Shown here in pieces: positions 1 through 5,753 of a stretch of DNA of 12,147 nt. How positions within the stretch are numbered: position 1 is the first letter of the stretch; each line of letters starts with the position of its first letter. Under the pieces are notes generated by a model that was not told where the DNA came from, did not search any database, and worked only from the letters and a program-made list of their open reading frames with translations. This stretch comes from Thermoprotei archaeon (GTDB lineage: Archaea; Thermoproteota; Thermoprotei_A; Sulfolobales; Fervidicoccaceae), in NCBI GenBank assembly GCA_022759165.1, contig JAEMPT010000093.1, positions 1 through 12,147 on the forward strand, given 5' to 3'. A program made the position numbers and the translations under genes.

Positions 1-756
1 CCTAGCAAGGTCCACGAGGTCTCTAGAAAGCGTAACTTCTATGCTCCTCTGTATTTGCCCAGGAGGGATTTCTTCGGGTCTTTCCTGCACGACGACCCGT
101 TGCCAGTCAGCGTATTCGCCTTTCTCAGGAATCACCTTGAACGTGCCTCCCATACCACAAATTGGGCATGTCTGGGGGTACTCTATTACATCTCCTAGCT
201 CCCCCAAATCTTCTGGAGGCCAGTAAAACTCTGCTCCGCATTCGTTTGCCTCATTTTTGGGCTTCTCTCCCTTCCTCGAAACTGATACGTGCCTCAGCAT
301 AGCTCTTACCAGTTTCTGCTTTACAGGAGATTCCCTGACCAATATCCCCTCAATAGAGATGAGCGTGTTAACATGTTCGCTCCTTATGCTCCTTATCGGG
401 ACCGATACCGGTATATTGGTAAGCCTCACGAAGAAATGTTTCCTTTCTTCAGCATATGAGGAGCTCACCTCGCTTACTACAATTCTCAAAGCCTTGTTGA
501 AATCGCTTAGTGCTTTGTCTGGCTCTTTAAGAATATAGAGGGCAAGGGAGTCATCCGTATAGTGGACGTCGCTCCAGTCAACCTGAAGCGAATTAGCACC
601 ATTGTAAATCATCTGTTTGATTTTCGATATGTATTTTTTGTCTTCACCGTCTCTCGAAAAGTTCAGCAGAAAACCTCTGAATCTTTCCACGTAATCTACT
701 TGTGGAGCCTCCTGTTCCGCTTGCTCCTCAGTTATATGTTCAGTATTTCCTTCCAT
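1..756 (-). CDS. mcm: MCM replicative DNA helicase, N-terminal part (runs off the left edge)
   Basis: This is the first 252 codons of the archaeal minichromosome maintenance helicase, the hexameric motor that unwinds DNA at the fork; the AAA+ motor domain lies beyond the window. Seen: a Glu/Gln-rich leader of about 20 residues, a helical A domain (about 21-110), then the OB/zinc-ribbon region with ISIEGILVRESPVK (133-146). Putative zinc ligands are His156, Cys173, Cys197 and Cys200. The stretch WQRVVVQERPEEIPPGQ (218-234) closely matches Sulfolobus MCM as I remember it. The loop between His156 and Cys173 is 16 residues, against 4 in Sulfolobus. The ATG at 756 is preceded by GGTGAT (770-765) with 8 nt spacing. 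It overlaps the end of gins23 by 25 bp, so the two are probably co-transcribed and translationally coupled. The family call is secure; the exact start is likely but not certain. Confidence 0.95.
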   Translation of the reverse strand, partial: MEGNTEHITEEQAEQEAPQVDYVERFRGFLLNFSRDGEDKKYISKIKQMIYNGANSLQVDWSDVHYTDDSLALYILKEPDKALSDFNKALRIVVSEVSSSYAEERKHFFVRLTNIPVSVPIRSIRSEHVNTLISIEGILVRESPVKQKLVRAMLRHVSVSRKGEKPKNEANECGAEFYWPPEDLGELGDVIEYPQTCPICGMGGTFKVIPEKGEYADWQRVVVQERPEEIPPGQIQRSIEVTLSRDLVDLAR

Positions 757-1280
757 TCTTTGAAATCACCCTGAAACTTTTCTAGCAATACTAACTCTTC
801 AGGAGTGACCTTAGATAGTAGCGAAGGCATTTCAACTCCCGAGGTCAATATCGCATCGATTAGGATAGCAATTCTCCTAGACATTATTCTATTCAGGAAT
901 TCGCCTACTCTTTTCCTTTCGTAGATATAATTCGGATCCGGCGTGCTTTTTATAACTTTTTCCAGGTGCTCGAGGTACTCTGTCCATATCCAATAAAAGT
1001 TGCTAGGGAGAGGCTCCACCTCCCTTGGTGACTTTACCGTCCTCGTCTTATAGTCTATTTTTGAGAGCTCTTGAAGTTGAACCTCGTTCCATTTTCTCTT
1101 CGCTATTCCTTTTTCGTCGAGCAAATTTGCCATCCATCTGGGAACCTCTATCTCATCTCCTTTCTTTACGTTAGCGATTCCCCCATTAGGAAGTTTGATA
1201 GAAGCATTTTCAACTGTAATGATTACCTTAACCGCTGACCTCTCAAACGCCTCCTTCAGTAATGCCATTTCCTCGAACAT
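732..1280 (-). CDS. gins23: GINS complex subunit Gins23 (Psf2/Psf3-like)
   Basis: A 182-residue subunit of the archaeal GINS complex, which bridges MCM to the primase/GAN (Cdc45-like) machinery at the replication fork. Seen: a small beta-rich domain comes first (about 1-60, including KKGDEIEVPRWMANLLDEKG), then a linker with EPLPSNFYW. A helical A domain follows (about 95-182) with YERKRVGEFLNRIMSRR. The B-then-A domain order is that of Psf2/Psf3, hence Gins23 rather than Gins15, which has A then B. The ATG at 1280 is preceded by GGTGGATC (1291-1284) at good spacing; the ATG at 1268 has none. mcm follows with a 25-bp overlap. A gins23-mcm pair is, to my knowledge, also found in Sulfolobus, which supports the call. 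Gins15 and primase genes are not in the window. Confidence 0.88.
   Translation of the reverse strand: MFEEMALLKEAFERSAVKVIITVENASIKLPNGGIANVKKGDEIEVPRWMANLLDEKGIAKRKWNEVQLQELSKIDYKTRTVKSPREVEPLPSNFYWIWTEYLEHLEKVIKSTPDPNYIYERKRVGEFLNRIMSRRIAILIDAILTSGVEMPSLLSKVTPEELVLLEKFQGDFKEWKEILNI
765..770 (-). promoter_or_regulatory. Ribosome binding site of mcm
   Basis: GGTGAT on the minus strand, 8 nt before the mcm ATG, matches the archaeal anti-Shine-Dalgarno sequence (16S 3' end GATCACCTCC). It lies inside the last codons of gins23, which supports an mcm start that overlaps the upstream gene. Confidence 0.6.
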
Positions 1281-1332
1281 GTTGATCCACCGGCAAAGAA
1301 TAGCGCAGCAAGGATCCTTTTCAACCTAATAA

Positions 1333-1340
1333 CTATTTAA
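1333..1340 (-). promoter_or_regulatory. Candidate TATA box for gins23-mcm
   Basis: TTAAATAG on the minus strand. A transcription start about 25 nt downstream would fall near 1311, giving a leader of about 30 nt that contains the GGTGGATC ribosome binding site. The more upstream TATATAAAC (1367-1359 on the minus strand) is an alternative and would give a leader of about 58 nt. No clear purine-rich BRE precedes either. Confidence 0.35.
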
Positions 1341-1360
1341 GAAAGGAAGAAGTTATTATG

Positions 1361-1369
1361 TTTATATAG
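1361..1369 (+). promoter_or_regulatory. Candidate TATA box for rfcS-rfcL
   Basis: TTTATATAG, with a predicted transcription start near 1388-1392. That places the start of the mRNA almost on the GGTGATC ribosome binding site, so the rfcS leader would be at most about 10 nt. It could even be leaderless if translation began at GTG 1390. Confidence 0.5.
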
Positions 1370-1388
1370 TAATATAGCTTGTTAAGTC

Positions 1389-1395
1389 GGTGATC
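1389..1395 (+). promoter_or_regulatory. Ribosome binding site deciding the rfcS start
   Basis: GGTGATC is a perfect complement to the archaeal 16S 3' end. It lies 3 nt before TTG 1399 (5 nt counted from GGTGA). It overlaps GTG 1390, which therefore cannot use it, and is 18 nt from ATG 1414. It favours the TTG start unless the mRNA is leaderless. Confidence 0.45.
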
Positions 1396-1398
1396 TAT

Positions 1399-2382
1399 TT
1401 GTCCAGTCCAGACATGCACTTGCTATGGGCAGAAAAGTATAGGCCAAAGAGCCTAGATGATATCGTCAATCAGGAAGATATAGTAGTCAGGTTGAAGAAA
1501 TTTGTAGAAGAAAAGAACGTTCCACATATGCTATTCACAGGTCCTCCTGGTACGGGGAAGACAACTGCTGCTCTCGCATTCGCACACGATCTTTACGGCG
1601 AAAGCTACCAGCAGTACATATTAGAAATGAATGCTTCCGATGAAAGGGGTATAGATGACATAAGGACCAAAGTTAAAGAATTTGCGAGAGCCAGAGTTGT
1701 TGGCTCGGTTCCATTTAAGTTGATCATTTTAGACGAAGCAGATAATATGACTTCAGACGCGCAGCAGGCCTTGAGGAGGATGATGGAGAATTTTACTGCA
1801 ACGAGCAGGTTCATACTGATAGCTAATTACGGTAGTAAGATAATCGAGCCAATACAATCGAGAGCTGCTCTCTTTAGGTTTGTTCCACTGAGCAAAGAAC
1901 TGGTTGTTCAAAGGCTGAAATGGATAGCCTCTAAAGAAGAGGTCGAATACGATGAAAGAGCGCTTGAAGTGATTTATGAGATATGTGAAGGTGATTTGAG
2001 GAGAGCGATAAACTTACTGCAGTCCTCGAGCGCGATTGGAAAGGTTACCGTAGATGCTGTTTATAAGGTAATGGGACTCGCGCATCCCAAAGAGATAAGA
2101 GAAATGGTTGAAAATGCGCTAGAAGGAAAGTTCGATGTAGCTAGAGAAAGATTGAGAAAACTAATGATCGAATATGGTCTCAGTGGAGTTGATATAATAA
2201 AGCAAGTGCACAGAGAAATATTCAGTCCAGAAATACAGCTCAGCGAGGAGCAACGCGTGCTCATAGCAGACTATACGGGTGAGATACTTTACAGGATGGT
2301 CGAGGGAGCGGACGACGAGATACAGATGAGCAGCTTCTTAGCGTGGCTTGTCCTGCTAGGGAGAAGGACTTCGCAGGAATGA
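1399..2382 (+). CDS. rfcS: Replication factor C small subunit (clamp loader ATPase)
   Basis: This is the small AAA+ subunit of the clamp loader, which with RfcL opens the PCNA ring and loads it on primed DNA. Seen, numbering from TTG 1399 (327 aa): the RFC box WAEKYRP (10-16), Walker A GPPGTGKT (48-55) and Walker B LIILDEAD (108-115). Sensor 1 is IANY (141-144), the arginine-finger motif is SRA (154-156, in place of the common SRC), and sensor 2 is GDLRRAIN (198-205). A helical collar follows, ending VEGADDEIQM. Length and motifs are those of archaeal RfcS, with no intein. Start choice: TTG 1399 has the GGTGATC site just upstream. GTG 1390 would overlap that site and ATG 1414 is far from it, but both remain possible and leave the conserved domain intact. 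rfcL follows after 6 nt, so the two are an operon. Confidence 0.95.
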   Translation: MSSPDMHLLWAEKYRPKSLDDIVNQEDIVVRLKKFVEEKNVPHMLFTGPPGTGKTTAALAFAHDLYGESYQQYILEMNASDERGIDDIRTKVKEFARARVVGSVPFKLIILDEADNMTSDAQQALRRMMENFTATSRFILIANYGSKIIEPIQSRAALFRFVPLSKELVVQRLKWIASKEEVEYDERALEVIYEICEGDLRRAINLLQSSSAIGKVTVDAVYKVMGLAHPKEIREMVENALEGKFDVARERLRKLMIEYGLSGVDIIKQVHREIFSPEIQLSEEQRVLIADYTGEILYRMVEGADDEIQMSSFLAWLVLLGRRTSQE

Positions 2383-2388
2383 TATAAA

Positions 2389-3750
2389 ATGCCTGAATCA
2401 AGCTATATTCCTTGGATAATAAAGTATAGACCTAAGAGCCTCTCCGATTACGTCGACCAAGAAGAAGCAAAAACGATTCTTCTCAATTGGTTGAAAGCTT
2501 GGGACAGGGGAAGCCCTACAAAGAAGGCGGTCCTTCTGTATGGACCACCTGGTGTTGGGAAGACATCGCTCGTGGAAGCTATTTCCAAGGAAATGAACTG
2601 CGAGGTAATAGAAACCAATGCAAGCGACTTCAGAAGAAGAGAGGATATAGAAAAGAGGATCAAGCCTGCTGCCACAAAGATGTCACTATCGGGGAAGAAG
2701 AGATTGATACTAATAGATGAAGTAGATGGACTTTCCGGGACGGCGGATAAGGGTGGCATTGAGACTATGCTAGAGTTGACTTCTATAACTAAACATCCGA
2801 TCATCATGACGGCGAATAATCCGTTCCACCCGGACTTAAAACCTCTGAGAGATGCATCCCTTTTGATTGAACTAAAGAAGCTTAATCAGAGAGATGTAGT
2901 GAAGCTGCTGAAGGGAATATGCGAGAAAGAGAAGATATTTTGCGAAGATGAAGCTCTAAAAATCATTCACACAAAGAACGAAGGAGACCTGAGAGCCAGC
3001 ATAAATGATCTTCAAAACTTAGGTCTGAGCTTTGGGAAAGTAACTGCATCCTTAGTGAATGAACTTATATATTACAGAGACAGAGAAGTGAATCCATTCG
3101 ACACTCTTAGAAATATATTCACCTCTAAATATGCTTGGCAAAGCAAATTAGCTGTTTCCCATTCTCAGGTGGACATTGACACATTGATCGAATGGTTATC
3201 GGAGAACATACCAGTCCAGCTTACAGAGCCAGAGGATATGTATTTAGCATTTCAGGCTTTATCGAGAGCTGACATTTATAGAGGAAGAATGAAGAGAACG
3301 CAGAACTACGATCTTTTGACCTATATATCAGAAATGGTCGGGCCTGCTATTTCACTTTCAAGGAAAAAGACCAAGTTCAAATGGATCAAATACGAATTTC
3401 CCAAAAAAATAAGAATGATGAGCGAGACAAAGAAGGCTAGGGAAAGCCTGAACAAAGCTGCAGCTAAAATAGCGAAAGTTACTCACTGTTCTAGGGAGAC
3501 AGTGAAGAGCGAATATATACCGATGTTAAGAGCATTATACAAAGTGAATAAAACTTTAGCAACACAGATTATGGAAGGATTAAAGTTAGAGGATGATGAG
3601 ATCAGGGTTATCGTCGGCAAATCTAAGGAAAGCACTGAAAATACTGAACCTTCTTCTACGGGTCCCATGAACGCAGAAGAATCTCTAAGAAAATTCGAGA
3701 CGAGCACAAAGAAAATGGGCACCAGGGCAAGGAAGAAACGATCCCAGTAG
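2389..3750 (+). CDS. rfcL: Replication factor C large subunit
   Basis: This is the large clamp-loader subunit (453 aa), which pairs with RfcS to load PCNA. Seen: KYRPKSL at 12-18, Walker A GPPGVGKT (52-59), Walker B LILIDEVD (106-113), sensor 1 TANNP (141-145) and sensor 2 GDLRASIND (199-207). The helical collar and a charged C-terminal tail (about 415-453) follow. The arginine-finger SRC motif of small subunits is absent, as expected for RfcL. The tail ends in a basic run (TRARKKRSQ). I see no Q-x-x-hydrophobic-x-x-aromatic-aromatic PIP box, although many archaeal RfcL proteins end with one. The ATG at 2389 lies 6 nt after the rfcS stop. The upstream sequence has only a weak AGGA-type site, so translation probably depends on coupling to rfcS. 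The last 95 bp overlap truA on the other strand. Confidence 0.95.
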   Translation: MPESSYIPWIIKYRPKSLSDYVDQEEAKTILLNWLKAWDRGSPTKKAVLLYGPPGVGKTSLVEAISKEMNCEVIETNASDFRRREDIEKRIKPAATKMSLSGKKRLILIDEVDGLSGTADKGGIETMLELTSITKHPIIMTANNPFHPDLKPLRDASLLIELKKLNQRDVVKLLKGICEKEKIFCEDEALKIIHTKNEGDLRASINDLQNLGLSFGKVTASLVNELIYYRDREVNPFDTLRNIFTSKYAWQSKLAVSHSQVDIDTLIEWLSENIPVQLTEPEDMYLAFQALSRADIYRGRMKRTQNYDLLTYISEMVGPAISLSRKKTKFKWIKYEFPKKIRMMSETKKARESLNKAAAKIAKVTHCSRETVKSEYIPMLRALYKVNKTLATQIMEGLKLEDDEIRVIVGKSKESTENTEPSSTGPMNAEESLRKFETSTKKMGTRARKKRSQ

Positions 3751-4483
3751 CGACTTTTTCTATGTGGGCAAGAGCTCTGTGAGCGTAAGGCGTCATAACT
3801 CTAGATAATATGAGTCTTTCGGGTTCTGCCTGTCCTCCACGCCAATTTCTTAAGTTCTCTTCTGGGGAAGAATTCTCATCGTAGGCGCGTAAAAACGATA
3901 TAAGCCTTCTTACGAAATGATATGTGAAGGATTCCCCCCTTATTCGTATAGCTAACTTCTCTCCTATTCTCTTAATTTCAGCATCTAGTATTCTCCTTGA
4001 AAAGTACCAAGGGCTGAAACTCTCAAGTTTGAAGTCCTTATAAAAAGGAGCAAGGGATCTCATGTTTTTTACCCAGCCTAGCGCTTTTTGAAGTGATTCA
4101 ATTGAAGATTTATATCTAGATATTTCATCGATATAGATATATTCCCTCCAAAGTGCCCAATATCTGACCTTGAACTGAGGCGGTAAATCCTCTCTATATC
4201 CCCACACAATCACTTCAGGGCACTGTTTGTTGATAGCTACAGCTGCTTGTTCAGGAGAGCATCCGTTGACTGGAGAAAATGAAATGATCTGCCCAAGCGC
4301 ACTCACTCCCCTATCAGTTCTCCCACCGTGACTATAAGTATTCATGGAAAAATCATCGAAACAACCGATTCTCCTCAGCGAAGAGATAATACAGTTTTCT
4401 ACTGTTTCAAAGCCAGGCTGAGTCTGAAATCCGTGATATCTCAAACCTTGGTAAGCAATAGTGAGGTAAGATATACTCCTCAT
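3656..4483 (-). CDS. truA: tRNA pseudouridine synthase A (TruA family)
   Basis: This enzyme isomerises uridine to pseudouridine in the tRNA anticodon stem-loop (positions 38-40 in characterised members). Seen: an N-terminal strand leading to YQGLRYHGFQTQP (11-23), then the catalytic motif GRTDRGVSA (54-62) with nucleophile Asp57. Next are LWREYIYI (111-118) with the conserved tyrosine, and GESFTYHFVRRLI (183-195), matching the family motif near the active site. AEPERLILSRV (219-229) matches the usual end of the fold. About 40 residues then follow that are not typical of the family, most of them encoded antisense to the end of rfcL. The ATG at 4483 has GGGAGG (4493-4488) 4 nt upstream. It lies 42 nt after mfnA and may be co-transcribed with it. 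The family call is secure; the target position is inferred from the family. Confidence 0.92.
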   Translation of the reverse strand: MRSISYLTIAYQGLRYHGFQTQPGFETVENCIISSLRRIGCFDDFSMNTYSHGGRTDRGVSALGQIISFSPVNGCSPEQAAVAINKQCPEVIVWGYREDLPPQFKVRYWALWREYIYIDEISRYKSSIESLQKALGWVKNMRSLAPFYKDFKLESFSPWYFSRRILDAEIKRIGEKLAIRIRGESFTYHFVRRLISFLRAYDENSSPEENLRNWRGGQAEPERLILSRVMTPYAHRALAHIEKVATGIVSSLPWCPFSLCSSRIFLEILLRSWDP

Positions 4484-4525
4484 GAAGCCTCCCGCTGTAT
4501 AAGCAGAAAACCTATGCCCTTATAG

Positions 4526-5659
4526 CTAAGAAGAGATCAGAACCTCTTCAATAGCCTTTAGCAAACGCTGCAAATGACTCTTCCTTACGTGAGGCATCAT
4601 GACTACCCTTATTCCTCTGCATTTTTCACCTCTATAAACAAAAAACCCCCTTTTTGCCAACTCTTCTAAAAGCTTCTCTCTTTCTATCAATTCGTCGGTA
4701 CTGAGGCAAGCTATAGGTACTTCAGGGCGATTTACGGGAAAGCCAAGCCCCCTATGCTTGGCCTCTTCCAGAAACCATAGTGTGTTTTCATATGCCAACT
4801 TTGCCCTTTTTGATAGTCCGTCAAGCCCATAATAGGCTAATGTCGCCAGAGCAGCTGCTGCTGAAAAACCAGGCCTAGTGCCCAGTAATCCGAACTGTTT
4901 GCCAGAAGAGATATAATTCACGTCGAAAGATAATGAGGGGTAAATTTCTTCAGGCACGAATATGATCCCCGAAGGGATAGGAGCCCCCAAAAACTTGTGA
5001 AAATCTACTCCAATTGTGAAGTTCGTACCTGAGCTAATCAGAGCACGCAATATACCATGGAATTTCTCCGGATTTATAAATGGAAAGGTAAGCCCACCGA
5101 AGGCTGCATCTACATGGATCGGTACTCTATTGAGGTCATCCAAAATTTCTCTAGGATCCTCTACTCCTCCAAGCTGTGTCGTACCCATTGTCATAACCAG
5201 AGAATCGGAGGGACCATGGATCTTCTTCGAGATATCATCTGGCCTGAACTTTCCCGAAAAATCTGTTTGAACAACTTCGCTATAAATGTTGAGCATTTTA
5301 GAAGCCTTTAAAACGCTATAATGCGCAACATCTGTCAATACTACTTTTTTCACACCCAGTGATTCACGAAAGGAATAGAGGGCGAGTATGTTTGACTCGG
5401 TGCCTCCGCTGGTGATTATTCCTTTCATATTAGGAGGTAACCCTAAAGTTTCCCTAGTTAAGCTCACGAGCTTCTCAGTTATGAGTTCTAGGCTTTTGAA
5501 TAAGTGAGGGTCTCCTAAGTTCTTCGATATGAAGTGATTTACTATCTTCAAAGCTTCAGGGGGAGGCGGAGTTGTCATTGACCCCAGCACTCCACCGTTT
5601 TCATGCTTCGGATCCGCTTGAGATACTGTGTAAATCCAGTCTATAAGGTCCTTGTCCAT
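4526..5659 (-). CDS. mfnA: PLP-dependent aspartate/tyrosine decarboxylase (MfnA family)
   Basis: A group II pyridoxal-phosphate decarboxylase of 377 residues. Characterised archaeal members decarboxylate L-aspartate to beta-alanine for coenzyme A, or L-tyrosine to tyramine for methanofuran in methanogens. Nothing here suggests methanogenesis, so the beta-alanine role is the better guess. Seen: SGGTESN (84-90) for phosphate binding, His113 in VAHYSVLKAS (PLP-ring stacking), and HVDAAFGG with Asp184 (pyridine nitrogen contact). DFHKFLGAPIPSG follows with Lys222 as the Schiff-base lysine, then GTRPG (260-264). Length fits the archaeal family and not the longer eukaryotic decarboxylases. The ATG at 5659 has GGAGAGG (5672-5666) at 6 nt. 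It has its own intergenic region upstream (5660-5753) and is followed by truA after 42 nt. Substrate cannot be decided from sequence by eye. Confidence 0.85.
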   Translation of the reverse strand: MDKDLIDWIYTVSQADPKHENGGVLGSMTTPPPPEALKIVNHFISKNLGDPHLFKSLELITEKLVSLTRETLGLPPNMKGIITSGGTESNILALYSFRESLGVKKVVLTDVAHYSVLKASKMLNIYSEVVQTDFSGKFRPDDISKKIHGPSDSLVMTMGTTQLGGVEDPREILDDLNRVPIHVDAAFGGLTFPFINPEKFHGILRALISSGTNFTIGVDFHKFLGAPIPSGIIFVPEEIYPSLSFDVNYISSGKQFGLLGTRPGFSAAAALATLAYYGLDGLSKRAKLAYENTLWFLEEAKHRGLGFPVNRPEVPIACLSTDELIEREKLLEELAKRGFFVYRGEKCRGIRVVMMPHVRKSHLQRLLKAIEEVLISS

Positions 5660-5665
5660 TGCTTT

Positions 5666-5672
5666 CCTCTCC
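5666..5672 (-). promoter_or_regulatory. Ribosome binding site of mfnA
   Basis: GGAGAGG on the minus strand, 6 nt before the mfnA ATG. It supports that start and indicates a leadered mRNA. Confidence 0.5.
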
Positions 5673-5689
5673 GCTTTTAAACAAAGGAT

Positions 5690-5735
5690 TCCGTTATAGT
5701 TTTATCCTTCCTTCAAAAACGTTTAAAAAGTATTT
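5690..5735 (-). promoter_or_regulatory. Candidate promoter of mfnA(-truA)
   Basis: Two TATA-like elements are visible on the minus strand. CTTTTTAAAC (5730-5721) has an A-rich stretch just upstream and would start transcription near 5700. ATAAAACTATAA lies closer to the gene and would start it near 5675. Either gives a leader containing the ribosome binding site. The choice between them is not decided by the sequence. Confidence 0.35.
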
Positions 5736-5753
5736 TTTAATATAACGAAAAGC
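5711..5753 (-). terminator. T-rich terminator candidate after nuoN
   Basis: Directly after the nuoN stop, the transcribed strand reads through several T runs (GCTTTTCG, ACTTTTTAAA, CGTTTTTG) within about 40 nt. Archaeal RNA polymerase commonly terminates at such U-tracts without a hairpin. This would end the nuo operon before mfnA, although the same bases overlap the candidate mfnA promoter. Confidence 0.35.

Larger units (their letters stand above)
1281..1398. promoter_or_regulatory. Divergent intergenic promoter region, gins23-mcm / rfcS-rfcL
   Basis: About 110 bp separate the divergent starts of gins23 and rfcS. The region is AT-rich in its centre and holds TATA-like elements in both orientations: TTAAATAG on the minus strand at 1340-1333 and TTTATATAG on the plus strand at 1361-1369. 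There are also GGTG-type ribosome binding sites at both ends. It is presumably the only promoter region for both replication operons. No longer inverted repeat suggesting a dedicated operator was seen. Confidence 0.6.

Noticed and set aside
257..774. Plus-strand open frames across the first 770 bases
   Set aside because: The minus strand is continuously open here and encodes a clear MCM N-terminal region, so the plus-strand frames are shadows.
1281..1398. Replication origin next to the mcm/gins23/rfc genes
   Set aside because: The gap is short and has no origin recognition box-like repeats, and no cdc6/orc1 gene is present in the window. The AT-rich part is explained by TATA boxes.
2448..2807. 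Open frame of 119 codons antisense to rfcL
   Set aside because: It falls over the Walker A and Walker B part of rfcL and its hydrophobic/Ser-rich content is the usual mirror of that coding strand. It has no ribosome binding site or promoter of its own.
3740..3775. Possible PIP-like NDPSSDFF in the +1 frame across the rfcL stop
   Set aside because: It would need a frameshift. Position 1 is not Gln and position 4 is Ser rather than a hydrophobic residue, and the bases also encode TruA on the other strand. It is most likely chance.
4526..5659. Glutamate decarboxylase or sphingosine-1-phosphate lyase as the identity of the PLP enzyme
   Set aside because: Length (377 aa) and the HKFLGAPIPSG active-site stretch fit the archaeal MfnA family better. 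There is no membrane anchor as in the lyase.
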